Shown here one piece after another: positions 1 through 13,135 of a stretch of 64,000 nucleotides of DNA. The notes under the pieces were generated by a model, which saw only the letters and a program-made list of their open reading frames with translations, made no database searches and was not told where the DNA came from. Position 1 is the stretch's first letter. Every line of letters begins with the position of its first letter. Both the position numbers and the translations under genes were made by a program. The stretch lies in contig NTMA01000009.1 of NCBI GenBank assembly GCA_002917075.1, forward strand, positions 186,001 through 250,000, written 5' to 3'. The stretch is from Hawksworthiomyces lignivorus (Eukaryota; Ascomycota; Sordariomycetes; Ophiostomatales; Ophiostomataceae).

Positions 1-650
1 AGAAAGAGAAAGAAAGAAGGAGCCAAAAGACAAAACGCTGAGCACTGTCGCTGTGTTTGTTGTGTGTATTTTACGGTTCTTCATTCCGTCTTGGCTTATA
101 CCCTGTTTTACTTTCTTGTGTGCTCATTTCATTGTCATATTCAGCGCCTGGTTATACGGTATGGTCTCTGTTGAGGTAAAAGGGAGGATTTTTGTGAGTA
201 TTCATCATTTTGCATACACGGATTACATCGGGCAAAATAGCCATCTGATCCGCCTCGGCGTTTAACAAGCATTTATCATTTCCTACTATTGTTCAAAGGT
301 AGAGAGAAGGTCTGCAACTGAAGTATCTCAGGCACGCTGCATCTGATGAGTTATGGAGAAGCAGTTACTCAAATGCAGACTCATAGCAAAGACTACCAAA
401 ACAAAGTCCACTTTCTCTATGTCTTTACGGTGTTCATATCAAAGAGGTCAAATTGTTTGAGACTATTTGTGATAATGCTAAAGAGATTTGGCTGCCAACC
501 TGTGGCCTGCAAAATCGAGCTGATTCGAAATAAAGGGGTTCCTTTTATTTAATCCGTGGTGCAGTATAGTGAGATTTACCTTGATATGAAAGGTGGCATA
601 TTTGGTTTTCTCGCATCTGCCCCCAGTTGTCCTTGGATGCTCTAAGTTGT
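1..650. other. Intergenic, 3' side of the aldo-keto reductase gene
   Basis: AT-rich sequence downstream of the minus-strand reductase, whose stop codon is at 651-653. Two short ORFs (53-265, 346-552) have no recognisable family, no splice context and no composition shift, so I treat them as chance. The purine-rich start (1-30) is simple sequence. No RNA gene seen. Confidence 0.6.
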
Positions 651-1764
651 TTACTTCAGCTCCGGCGAGTCACCAATCTCTTGATGAGCTAAGGCTGGGT
701 TGCTATTAGAGCCAACCACCTGCGCGCCCAAAGCCCGGATCTCTTTCTCCTCTTCAGGGCTCAGCTGAATGTCGACGCTAGCCAGGTTCTGCTGCAGCCG
801 CTCGATGCTGCGCGTTCCCGGAATGGCAAAGATGTCGTCGCCCTGTGCCAGGAGCCAGGCCAGACAGAGCTGTGGCGTAGTGATGCCGCGGGCCTTGGCC
901 TTGTCGCCCAGCTTCTCCACGATCGCCAGGTTCTTCTCCAGGTTGCCCTCCTGGTACCACGGCATGCCGAACTTGCGGCGCATGTCGCCCTTGCCCTCGA
1001 CATCGGTGCCAGTCTTGATGCTGCCAGTCAGAATACCGCGACCCAGCGGGCTGTATGCGACAACAGCCACGCCGAGCTCGCGGGCAGTCGCCAGCAGGTT
1101 GCGCTCGGGCGACTCGATCGCGGTGTGGAACACGCTGTACTCCATCTGCACAGCGGAGATGGGATGCACCGCGTGGGCGCGACGCAGGGTGGCGGCGCTA
1201 CAGGCACTAAGGCCAATGTGTCGGATCTTCCCAGCGTTCTTGAGCTCCACAAGCGCCTCCATGGTCTTTTCGATGGGCGTGACGCTGTCGATGCGGTGGA
1301 CGTAGTAGAGATCGACATAGTCCTGGTCAAGTCGGCTCAGGGACTTGGCCAGAGCCTTGCGGCAATACTCTGGCGAAGAATCGACGGTAAATTCAGGGAA
1401 TTTGTCCAAATTAATGGCGAACTTTGTGGCCAGAAAGATATCCTTGCGCTTCTCAGGGTTCCGTTTAAACCACTTTCCCAGCAAGTCTTCGGAGTCGGAG
1501 TATATATCAGCTTAAGCAATTGTTAGTATGCTGCAAAAAATTTAGAGAAGCCAGGAACGTTCATGAACTAGAAATATCTCTCTCACCTGAGTCCCAAAAG
1601 GTTTCCCCCATCTCATAAGCTTTGTCGAGGAACGCAAAGCGCTCTTCATCGCTGGGTGCCTCATTGTAGGCCCCGCTGTTGTTCATGAGACCCAGACCGA
1701 GACGAGGAAGAACGGGACCATTCTTGCCCAGAGGCCGAGACTGAATAGAGCCAGAGGGAGACAT
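651..1764 (-). CDS. Aldo-keto reductase, two exons, 345 residues
   Basis: NADPH-dependent reductase of aldehydes or ketones, probably cytosolic. Exons are 1764-1587 and 1510-651; the intron has a GTGAGA donor, a TACTAAC branch site and a TTAAG acceptor, and the join restores frame. The catalytic tetrad is visible: Asp and Tyr in WDSADIYSDSE, formed across the splice junction, Lys in LATKFA and His in YYVHRID. The C-terminal half carries the family segments SAVQMEYSVF, VVAYSPLGRG and IPGTRS, the last binding the cofactor. Length is normal for the family. The nearest general resemblance is to the YakC/AKR13 type, but substrate cannot be read from sequence. The ATG at 1764 is the first in frame, 129 bp from a TATA box. 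Confidence 0.95.
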
Positions 1765-1892
1765 CGTATAATAGATGAGAGTGAGATGTTTGAAATAGGA
1801 AGTAGAGATAAAATGCGAGATTCAAGTGTGGAATGAGTGTAGCAGACTGAAGATCGAGAATCCTCATATTGATACCAGGTGGGAGACTACGT

Positions 1893-1900
1893 CTTATATA
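1893..1900 (-). promoter_or_regulatory. TATA box of the aldo-keto reductase gene
   Basis: TATATAAG on the minus strand, 129 bp upstream of the ATG. This would allow a leader of roughly 100 nt. Position and match are good, but no transcript data are available. Confidence 0.5.
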
Positions 1901-2771
1901 GCCCTCAGAGGGCAACAACTCTCGTCAGTGCATTGATTACTTTCGTCCATCATACATCTACAGAAGGACTTTACAATATCACAAGAGCAGCGGTAGCTCA
2001 ACAAACACCGGAGCGAAATGTGAGTCCGCCAGCCCGCTTCAATCAAAGGCTTAAGATGCCTTTACCAGGCCGCAGAGCTACGCAGTTGTGCCATAATAAT
2101 CGCCGGATGTATGCACGACTAAGCAAGACTTAATGCCGTGATTCTCGTATAACTCTTCCGTATAGATTCAAGGCGGTCTTATTGTTTGCCGTAGATGAGA
2201 GCTAAGGTGCGCCGCAAAGTCCGGAGACAGGTACCAAAGTCACAGCGTTGAACAGCTTTCGTCCGCCGATAACTCCGCCGATCGACGTACCGCCTTTGCT
2301 TTAAGACTACGGAGTATTATACTAATGCCACATGTAGATGCGGTAATAGATCACTAAACAATTCAAAAAGCATTGAAATTTAAAAACAAACTTTATTCTT
2401 CAGAAAAGATAAAAGAGGAGATAAACCTAACCGATCCTAACGAGACAGAGAAAGCAAAAGTATATACTACGCGTATGGGTTTTCGATCTATACAGAAACT
2501 ATCGTTCAGGCAGATGCTGGGGAAATACGATAAAAGTAAGAAAGAGGAGGCTCTCTATCCCTATGCACTTTAACAAAAGTAAAACCAAAATAGTAAGAGT
2601 AAAAGAAGCACGAAAGGACAAAACAGAAGGAAGCAGATAAACAAGCAGGAAGCGTCATCATCGTCATAATATTTTGTTTTTACTTCGAGGGCAAGCGCTG
2701 CAAGTACCGCAGCGGCTCGAAGCGTGTAGCTTTACGGTCCCCTGAAAACCAAGAAGTCGAGGCATTCCTCT
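1901..2771. other. Spacer between reductase promoter and OPT gene 3' end
   Basis: Sequence with no convincing gene. From about 2370 it is rich in A on the plus strand, probably the 3' flank of the minus-strand transporter that ends at 2772. One exact copy of the 9-mer TACGGAGTA lies at 2308-2316 (see findings). The ORF at 2373-2573 is low in complexity and has no recognisable motif. Confidence 0.5.
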
Positions 2772-5700
2772 TTAGTGGAATTCGCCGATTCTGGGGCCGA
2801 AATAGTCGCCCTTCCCGACATACTTGAGTCGGCAAGGGTCCAGTCGGCTTTCACATCCTTGGTAGGATACCGTATTGCCCCACCAATCGATCTGGATACC
2901 TGGCCACTGGATGGCAAAGAAGATCACCAGACCTGCTACAGCAATGCCGCTCGACAACGCTGCGGACAGCACAAAGTTGTACTGGGACCAGAGTCCATAC
3001 CACCGCTTCTTGACGTACTGCCAGCTAAGGTAAGCGAACGGCACACACGGCCAGATATAGCCGACATTGTACGGAGCCCAGTGAATGGCACCAGAGAGCA
3101 TGACGACCGGGTGCACCTGGCGTAGCCAAGACTGGTGCGGAAACCGCTTCTTCACGGCCCAGAATCCCAGAGCCATGATCAGACCGAGAGGGAACCCAAG
3201 CAAGAGCATCGAATATTGACCATTCGCACCAAAGATCTTACGGGGCCCAATGGTGCCCCAGAGGACAGAGGCCGTGAAGAAAGAATTGACATATGGGCAA
3301 GTGAACCGGTTGGGGGCATCCATGGTGCAAACGTTGGGGATTTCGTTCATCTATTTACAGGTTAGACGCGCGCGTGTTTCGCTGGGAAGAGCAGACAGCC
3401 TAGGAAGCCCTACCTGGAAGTTCAAGACGGCCGTGCAAACAAATGTTGAGACGAGCGTGGCAACCATCTGGACAGCGAAAGTTTGGCGGGGTGGGATCTG
3501 TCCATGATGAGAAAGCGAACTCTAATAGCAAGAAGAGGACATAGTGGTGCGTATCCACCTACCTTGACATAATGTGCGAGCTTGAGATCATTGGTAAACC
3601 ACAGGGCATGCGATGCCGTCACCATGCTTGAGGCCATTTATCAGTATGTTGGTAAAAAGACGAGATAAAGGACGAGACATACCCATAAGCCTTCATGTAG
3701 TTCATAGCTAGCTGATTGCCAGGTACGAGCGAACCACCGATGAATTCGGCGAGAATGCCCAGACCGACTTCAACTCCCGTCATGGCCTTGATGACGCCAA
3801 TTGGAACGATGAAGACCACACAGAGGGCAATGCCATAGAAAACTACACCGGGCGAGGTGAAGGTTGGCCAGAATGCCACGCCTGCAATGCCGCAGACAAT
3901 AGCCAGGGCGAGAATAGTAGCAAACCACCATTCGGGGACTAAATTTATTAGTTAGCTGATTTATCTCACGAGAGAAAAAGGATCTGCTCACAAACAAAGT
4001 CTTGTTACTCACCTTCTTTGTATGCAGACATCAAGCGATTGTGCACGTCTTCATAGCGGCTCATATCGCGTGCCTTGGACGGGCGGAAGCTATTGAAAAA
4101 CTCCAAGAACCCAAGCTTAATCTCATTCCATTGGTAGAGCACTGCATATGCCAGAGTTGCTGTGTAGATAGCAAAAGAGAAGATATAGATGTTGATGTTA
4201 CCAGCAGACAAGAAAGCGGGAGAGTACGCTTCGAATTTCTCCTGCGAGAACATGCCATTCTTGTCAATAGCCTGCGTCACATTGTACAGCTTTCCAAAGT
4301 GGTCAAAGACACGATTCGAGTTGAGCGGGAGGTAGCTCGAGTTGAAGGCATTGGTGTACCAAAGGGCAAGGATGATGAACAGCGAGAAAAAGCTACCGGC
4401 AAACTTGTTGAGAGTGGTAAAGAACGGCAACATGAGCGGATCGGCACCGCCGTGCAAGATGTTGTTCCAGTCAAATGTCGGGACAGGGTTGAGGCCCAGG
4501 CCATTGTTAAACCCGACGACGCTGTTCAGGTGAACGTTGTTGGGAGCAATCCATGACATCCAGTTAAAGATGCTCAATGCGACGAAGAGACTGTTGGGAA
4601 ACCAAAAGTACACAAACATGAGACCAAACGCGGTAAAAAAGAACTTGAGCCGCGACCACGTTATCAGCTTCTTGAAGGGCCCCATCACGCTGATTGGCTT
4701 GCTGTCGTGGAAGGCAGTGTTAAGCGCAATCGTCACCAGTGATGTCGGCCAAACACAATACGATGGATAGACCAGGAAGCGGCGGCAGACACCGGCCAAG
4801 CCGTAGCCGATGAAATTGGTTCCCAGTCCGATTAGGATCTGGTACGCAAAATTTCCCGCATACTTCTGGTTGAAAAACTGTGGCAGATACTGGGTCCAGA
4901 TAATCAGAGTAGTAAACGGTGCGCTGCCTCCGACGCTCGACATGATGGTAATGAGCATATGTTCCTTCTTAGAAAACGGTCCAGGATTGAGGCTAATACG
5001 ATCGCCAAACATGGTGAAGCCCCAGTCGGGGAGCACGCGGGCGCATGTCGTGCCGATTGGGTATGCCAGAATTTGAGCAATGTGGGCTCCGATGTAAATT
5101 GAAGGCTGGCGGATAGAGAAGAGCTGATTGACAAACGCCAACAGAACTGCGAAGCAGAGGCCGATCACCCAAGCACGAATCGTAGATGACGGAGTATTAG
5201 GGTCATCAAAGTTGTCAACAACAGACCGGACTTGGGCGTACGGACTGTTGTATGTGATAAGAGCAATCTCAATTTTGATTTCTTTGATGAACACTTCATG
5301 CTTTTCTGGGTTCGTAAAGATCTCTTCGGTATCTAGGTGATTGTGCTCCTTAGTAAAGGTGGAAATGTACACATCGCCGTTTCTTTTTCATTTCTCTTTT
5401 TTTTTTCGATATTTTCATTTTCCCAAGAATATGATGCAGGAAACTGGATAAGGTGCTATCTTACTCAGAAATTTTTTGAACTTCTCAATGAGCTCATGGC
5501 TAAAATTGGGGTCATGCTCGTGGATTTTAATATTGTGGATTATCCTCTGAAAATTTGTTGTCAGCATCGTAGGTCGCTAGCAGGTTCCTTGTCCATTGAC
5601 ATCGTTAGCTTACCACTTTGGTATCCTCAAGGGAGTATGAGTTAGCCAATTGCTTGACTTCCTCAAACTGCTCCTCATCAACGCCATATTGAATTCTGAT

Positions 5701-5966
5701 TTTTTGTGTCAGTCTAATTTATACTTATCGAACCCCAATCCGGTTTGGTATATCATCTATAGTTTGTCACTTACAATGTTTCCTCAATATGTTCCAAGAC
5801 CACATCATCAGTCAAGGTCTCATGAATTTCCTACTCACATATTAGAACCCAGAGTAGCGAGTAAAACAACCAATTGCAAATCTTCACTTACACATGTTGC
5901 TGATTTCTTCTCAGAGAGATCCGTAAATGACGACGGAGGTGAATCCGTGATCTCAGGGGCTCCCAT
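2772..5966 (-). CDS. OPT-family oligopeptide transporter, nine exons, 865 residues
   Basis: Proton-coupled importer of small peptides (tetra- or pentapeptides, possibly glutathione) in the plasma membrane. Exons: 5966-5892, 5830-5775, 5695-5614, 5546-5465, 5332-4013, 3938-3683, 3626-3563, 3497-3414, 3350-2772; all joins keep frame. The OPT signature SPYAQVRSVVDNFDDP is at about residues 128-143, NPGPFSKKEH follows, and many hydrophobic segments run to the C-terminus. The N-terminus is a hydrophilic cytosolic tail with a HDPNF segment. The start at 5966 was chosen because it opens the first of four small exons that splice in phase; the longer open frame beginning near 5372 has only a GTG there. 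For exon 5 the acceptor at CACCTAG follows a TACTAAG branch site and gives FLNTEEIFTNP. Peptide specificity is unknown. Confidence 0.9.
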
Positions 5967-8900
5967 ATTTTCAGCAGCTCAAAAAAAGCATGAGATTCTG
6001 ATAGACAATAATGAGGGTAGATGTGAGAGCAAAAAATATATGTAAAAAGTAGAAGTTTTCGTTAAGTTGGAAATGGTAAGGTGTGCCAGACAGATTGATA
6101 TGTAGCAAGAGTTTCTTATTGTTGATATTCTGTGTAAACAACTACCGCCAAGTACGTAGACGTTGCCATATAGTGTGAGAAGAGACAGCAGGAGAAGAAA
6201 GACAAGAATGCCAGCTAATCAGTAAAGCCGGAGCAAAACTGAATACGGGGCTGTATTAAAAACTTTGTCTTCTTTTTGTCAATTCCCGTGCTTATGGATT
6301 TCTCGTCTGACTCTCTACTAGAAAGAAGGGCAGTACATCTGTCTAAATACCCTCCCGTATGTGTCTCGCTTCCCCACAAATTCAATACTTTTCCAGACAA
6401 TACATCACAGTCGTAGTCCAAGCTTGTACAAAGTTATTAGTCTCTCCAGACTTTGGCAATGTACGAGAAAGGGACGACGCGCGGCTATGTTTTGCATAAC
6501 ATCAAGTCAGAAATGCCGAACCGTGGGCCCAAGAGGACAAGTGCTATATCCAAATTTGATATCTACGTCTATGGAAAGAGAAATATAAACTAGACGAGGG
6601 TGTTGATAAAATTGGGGAAAGAAGGAGGCATACCAAGCTGAAGAAGGCTGAAGTCGATAGAGGAGGTATAGGAAGAGGCGGCTAAGAACGGAGGATGGAG
6701 GAGGGGATGTGAAAGGAAAGAGGCAAATGGAGGTAAGACGGAACCTTTTAGGGATACTTCAATGGTGTCCTGGCCAAGAAACAAGTAAATAGAAGGCAGG
6801 CATAGGGAGGGCAAAAAAGGAGAAGAGGCACATGAGGAGGCATTTAATGGAAGGGGGTCCGGTACCTTTGCAGCAAGAGGGCGTGTAAAATTATTTTGAA
6901 TATCATAAACTATATACAAGTATTGGTCTGCGCTGGGAAGGAAACATATGTGTATTAGGAACACAATATACTCGAAGGGAGGGAGGGCCCGTGGACGTGG
7001 CCAAACAGCGCCTCGATAAAACAAATCGCCAAGCGGAAGATGATGTACAGATGGAAGGTGAGATACCTTTAGTGTAGACGAACACAATACGTTGACCGCG
7101 GTGCTGCAAATCTACTATTACAGAGAAGAGAATAGATAAAAGAAACAGTAAAAAAACACAAGCTGAAGAGGGACATGTGATGGCTGCGGAGACGCATGCA
7201 CTTTCGCGTCGTGCTGATATAAAATAGTATCGATGTAGGCAAAATGGGCCGTATTCGCGTTAATTGCACGGCAATGCCGCTGACGGTTAGACTACAGAAA
7301 AGAGACAAGAAAAACTCGGAGTGCAGAAAAAAAATGATCAAGAATCTTGGTGTCAATATATTAACTTAGTGGAACAAATCAGAGGAACAGAAGGAATCAG
7401 AGATTCGCAGGTCAATTATGCCGCTATTATGTCGTTGCTGTTATCGTTTGTTTTGCTTCGTTTCGTTTGCGTTTTCACTCGATCTGTGTACCTCCTCTTG
7501 GCCAACCAACCCCTTTTTCTTGGCGTTGTCTTGTGCTTGCATTCTCATTTCTTTTACTCTATCTACTCTTTGAGCTTTTTTTTTTTCAGTTTTTTTCTCT
7601 TTTCTCAAACCACTTCGTCTTAATTATACACCTTTTCACATTCTGATTTCTTTTTCTTTGTATCTCTCTATGATATTTTCCACGTATAATAACACGGCTA
7701 AATTTGCAAGTAACTCAAATGTGGCAAATCCACCCGTAAGGTACAACGGCACGCACAGCGTTGTAAGCGGGTAGATCGTATCATATAATCGCCGTTAAAT
7801 TCATATACGGCGTAGGTGCCACCGAAGACGACCGGCACCTGTCACAGTTGCGGCACCCCCTTATCACGGGCTTAATCATACCATTTGACCCATCCTGTGA
7901 ACCTAGCTTCACCAGCTTGTTGCTTTACATTGCCTCTCCCATGATACTGCCTCAATATCTGAACACATCATGAAATAAGAAAACAAGTTGATCGAAAGAA
8001 TATTTTATCCTTTTTATTTTTAAATAGTTTGTCAAGAGACAGATATGAAGAGTTGAAACTGGGTGAAAAGAGTAGGACCAAAGGGAAGGCTTACGTGACT
8101 CTGTACAAGGTCCATATATGAGCAGAAGCAAAACGAGTAAAGTAAAACATTCTAGAATCTTTTCATCATCGTCACTTATCAGTAGCAATGAACAAAACAT
8201 CAGTTGCCAAGCAGCGGCAGGGCAGCTAAGGGAATTAAAAGCAGGAATATGTCTATCATCACACAAGGAGGATTTTCCTTGGGAGTCTCTTGGCGTTTCC
8301 TCCCGGCTCTTTTTTCCAGTTTCTGTCTTATCTACTTCCTGTCCTATTATGCGACATACATATGTTCTGACTCTCTTTTTAGCCTTCGGAAATTTTCCCC
8401 ATACTCGTTACCGATACGCACCAGTACCCCAAGCAGAGCGGGACCGTCTTTCCCCAGTCTACTCCAGGTGCCGGTTACAATGGGGGTATGATAACTAACC
8501 AAATAATAAAGTGCGTGTGGGTACGGAATCTAAAACGGAGGAGGATCCGATAAGAAAGAGCATGGACGGTTGGAGAATCAAAAGCAAAAGAATGATGAAA
8601 AGAATAACGCTAGAATATTTCTTTTATGAAACTAGAGGGGCTGGGAGGATAGTTCATGCAGTAGAATAGCATGCAAAAAGGAAAAGGGTTTTATAAGCGC
8701 TGTTATGACCCTGTAAACGCCTTCAGCCGCCGCAAAAATAGCTCTTCTCTAGTCCTCGTCTTTTCGTCTTTGCAGATGGATGAGCTCTCCCCCACCGGAC
8801 CGGGTTTGGGTACCTCGTTCGGCAGCCGGGCTATCCGAATTGTGTAGGATCTTCTTCTGGGTAGGGTAGCTGTATCAGTCGGCCAGCTTCCTACCGTTCT

Positions 8901-9988
8901 ACAGCTCCCTAACTCTTTTATAGTTGTTTCGATCAAGAAAAGCCTCAATGTCCAGTTCGTCTAACTCTGTGAATTATATTACTATTTTGAAAACACTTTG
9001 TTTATCTCCCAGCCTCCATTTTCTTCACAATATTATGATGTGCCCGAAACTTTAAATATGAGTACAATGTTGCAGGCACTTTAAAAGAAGAGGAAAACGG
9101 GGATCAATATACTCGTAAGCCTCTTGGGAAGCACAACAGCAGAACAATTTCGTCATGAATAGATGGGACCCTTTATGGGGAATCATGTGAGTGTTGCGAA
9201 GTGTCGGTGGAAATGCAACGTCTCTAATGGCAGTTTCTACTTGTTGTCTTTTTAAAAAATCGTACTTAATGATGCTCATTTGGTGGAAATATACAGAGCA
9301 AAGACTCTGTTCCATCCCACAGTTAGGGAGGAAATACTCAACTGTATGATTTCCTTTGCTGTGGGATTGACGAGTACATTTCATTCCTGTACGAAATGGA
9401 ACAGCTCACAGCTTTGTACCTCTTTTTGTCGAGACTGTTTCCGAAAGACCAAATATTTCGACTATTGAATGTAGTATTCAATTAAGTCGCAGAGTTCACT
9501 TTTGGATATATACTGTATCTCTTTTGTCGGCGGTGATAAATCAGATCATATTTCTATTAGACTGCTCTTAAAGGTGGTGCTGATCATTTCCACTACATTC
9601 TTAAGGTCTGGTATACGAAAGCGATATCCAGAACACGGTCGCTATGCTTAGGCTTCAATCCGATACTTCGTGCGACTGACTACCCATACAGCAGCTGATT
9701 ATCCAAGAGTCTCCTTGCCCATTAAAATGGCGCAGAGAAGAAAATATGTAGAAGGCAAAGTTGAGCCTCAACAGCGGAACACGCTCTGGCTTTACAACAT
9801 TACTACCTATTCAATGCAAATGAAAAAAAATGAAGTCGAGAACAAATGCGAGTGACTAAATAAAACCTCCATGTGCATATTTCATGTAGATATTTCTCCC
9901 TCTTCTCTTTTTTGATATGGAAATGAAAAATCCCTCTAACAACTGTTATAAATTCAATACTCACAAAAATAATATAATACGAAAGAGT

Positions 9989-10040
9989 GGTTTTTTTGGT
10001 TTTTTTGGTTTTTTGGGGGTTTTTTTTTTCAAAAAAAAAA
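9989..10040. repeat. Homopolymer-rich T/G tract followed by an A run
   Basis: Runs of 6-7 T separated by GG pairs, then G5, T10 and A9. On paper the T10 and A9 runs could pair as a short hairpin. Probably simple sequence made by slippage. Confidence 0.7.
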
Positions 10041-10201
10041 TTCCAGGATGATAGTCTAACATTGCCTAAGCAGGCCTAAGCATTGCAGTGGTCTCTTATG
10101 CCAAGAGATAGCTTTCTTCAAGTACAAATCATGAAACACAGTTAACAAATAGCCAGGACTATAGTGCTTTAGACTCAGCTCTAGTGGAATTGAAATTAAA
10201 C

Positions 10202-10219
10202 AAAATAAAATAAAATAAA
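10202..10219. repeat. (AAAAT)n pentamer repeat
   Basis: About three and a half copies of AAAAT in the gene-poor stretch. Simple sequence with no evident role. Confidence 0.7.
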
Positions 10220-13135
10220 TACTGAACTATGATGAAAAGAAACACGTTTTAGCAACATGACGTTCCCACTGGAACTGGGTGCAAACAGGAACGTTAACAG
10301 TAAATGTGTGAAACAGCCCATCACATTTTTAGAATAACAACTTACCGAGTACAAAATACTTTCTCACGCACAATACAGCAAACAATCCAGACGATTTTAA
10401 TCTCATTATGTTAACGTTTGCAAATCGATCCTATCACACAATACACGTATCAACTTGGCCTTCTCAGGTTTTCGTATGTCATAAGTTATTTTTATTTAGA
10501 CGCCTTTGCGCGACTATCGTCAAAGTGGCTTAAATACTCGGCAGATTTGCACGACTTGCTTTGGTCGTGCTAAGCCTTAATAGTCAATGAGCTATTTCGA
10601 AGCTGTCAATATTCGAGTAGAATTTCTAATAAAACACGGTCAAGCTCATCGGGTATGAACTTTCCGACGTAGTTCAAAGATGTGTTAACATGTACAACGT
10701 TCACATCTCTGTCTGTGAACAAGTAGGATTCTATTTGCCGCGAACTTCATCTATATTATCGTCTCAGACACGTCATAGTACATTTAAAATGCCTTCAACT
10801 TTCTGTTGTTCATTACGATAGAGGTATATACAACTAGGTATCAACGAAATACACATCCGCCAGTGGATCAATTGTCTTGCCTCAGACAAAACTGCAAAAT
10901 TACAGACTAATAATGCTCTTAGAAACAGTGAACAAAGTGACAACAAAGTGAACAACTTAGAGAGAGCTCGGTGTGCAACGTTCTTCCGAAGGATTGCACG
11001 CAGGTGGTGTAGCTGGTGTGAGATGTTAACACATAAAACCTTATTAGAAGCTCACTCTATCTTATCATATGAAACTCGTACAGTTCCACGTAACGACTAA
11101 AGTACATTTTCAACGATGGGCGCTGCAACAATTATCTGCTGCTAGAGCTGATACAGAAACCCCATTAACCAATTGCTACAAAAACGTTAATACGACTGCT
11201 ACTGGCTATGGAGATATCAATTCGGTTCCGTTTCACGAAACAGAAGACCACCTAGATGTAACACTTTTTTTTGCTTTTACAAAACACGGGAAAGCTTAGA
11301 CAGCATTTTGTCCATGATCAGGCGTGTTAATGCTTGCGGACAAGCTACATAAGAAACACAATGACATGTTTAGAGTGAAGTAAACTGGGCAGTGCAGAGA
11401 CAGGCCCAAGAAAATTGTCACGCTGACTGTATGAAGATTGTAGAAATAAAGGTTATCTATTTAGAGCATTTACCCAAGAGCAAGCAGATTGAACATTATT
11501 GGCTCCATGCGCTCGTTTCCCGATATGGCAGTGATAATAACCCGCTGGAACGAATAACAAAGAGGCAGAGGCAGACGGCAGGGGCCGTCATTTTCAGATT
11601 ATGTAGGTTGCGTTACACCCAATTGGCTGGTTCATGAGTACTTAATTATCATGTCAAGGCCAAGCCGGTCATGTGGAGGCAGAGTTTGGCATACGCGCAT
11701 TCTTTGATGAGGCAGAGAAGTGGTATGAGAGATGATGATGCTAAGTGAGCTATGACACAAAGGAGAAGAAGATGAGGTATTTTTCTCGATCTTTCCATAG
11801 ACATGGATACGATGCTGAGGCGTCTTCTTAATGAAGGACGTTTGTATTCTTTCTTCTTCTTTTTCCTACTTTCGGTCTTTTCTTGCCTTTCTCTACATTC
11901 AACGACAGCTCTTTTACAAGTTCATTCCGAATACCGCCTTACTCTAAAGAAAAACAATCGTGATACTGCGGGTTTAAATGAGAAATGTCTCATAGAGTCA
12001 TGGATCACTCAAAAGAAGATCTTTGTCGCTGCTCCCAAGTGAAGAGAGATCAGCAATACAAAGTCTGGCCAGGCAGATGAATCAAGTGCAATGGAATATC
12101 TTCCAAGATATTGTCTCGTAGTTCACCATTTTTGGGCCACTTTGTCTCGCACTGCCCCCCTCTTACCCTGAAGACGTGCCTCTGCGAAGTAATCAACTGT
12201 AGAGATTAGCAGACTATGACGGAATGATTAATTCAGATATAGCCACTGTTTTTCTTAAAGATATTTCAGGATTGGGGTGAGGAGTCTGGCAGCAGACTGC
12301 TCGGATATAGATAGTAGAAGTTGTGCTATCTCAAAGTGCATGTTGAAGATATGGTATTTGGCCCTGTTTTTTGAGAATACTTATTCTTTGACCTGCCAAA
12401 GGCTCGCGAGGTAAGTTAAGTTTTATCTTTATCACACTTTCTAATTCACTAGAATTTCTTCAAAAAAAAAAAAGTTTCCGACACTAGATGAGCCAGACAA
12501 TGGAGAATTGAGAGGAATGAGGAGTGTCTTCAGCCGTTTCTCCTGTTTCTCCATTCGAGCGGCAGAGTATCCCGACATAATTATTTCCTGTACATTAGCC
12601 GTTATTTCAACAGACACCAAGACAAGAGAACCGGGCCTAATATTCAATAATTTCTTGTTTCCTCCACTCTGCTACGTATTTCTGCTCTATGCCCATTTCA
12701 TCGCCACCCAAACAATCAAATGTGTACCCCACGATAGGCAATTGTTCACAACAAAATCGCGGTTGGCTGTACGGAATAATGAAAAGTTTACTCCACGGGA
12801 AGCTAGAAAGAAGCGGTTGGTATTATTGAGTGTGGATACGGCGTAGGCGAGAAAGATGAACTTCTGGTAGGACATGATAAGCAGAGAGGAGCTGGAGCAG
12901 CCTGTTTGCTTCATCCCAGTTGTATTTCCTATTATCGGGCATCTGAATCGTTCTTCGGCAGGAAGAATATTAATAAATAAAACTACTCTGTTTGGCAGCT
13001 TCTGCAGTATATACCCCCTTGAGGAAGTTCACTGGGGTTTCGTCGTTTCGTTTTCGTCGTCAACTTCAATATTTTCCATCTTCTGGAAGCTTGCCTCGAA
13101 CACTTCAGATTGAAGTTGAATATTTCCATCAAGCC

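Larger units (their letters stand above)
5967..13135. other. 7.1-kb gene-poor region
   Basis: No gene could be supported on either strand. Many ORFs of 60-165 codons occur (for example 6590-7087 minus, 8118-8498 plus, 9052-9384 minus) but none shows a family motif or plausible splice-linked extension. Simple sequence is scattered: a T-rich strand at about 7430-7700, T/G runs at 9989-10030, A/T pentamers at 10202-10219. The first few hundred bases should hold the OPT promoter and the last few hundred the DUF1996 promoter. A decayed transposon is possible, but I see no terminal repeats or reverse transcriptase or transposase remnants. Confidence 0.5.

Noticed and set aside
6590..7087. 165-codon minus-strand ORF rich in Pro, Leu and Ser
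   Set aside because: No family, low complexity, no splice context. The composition follows from a purine-rich plus strand.
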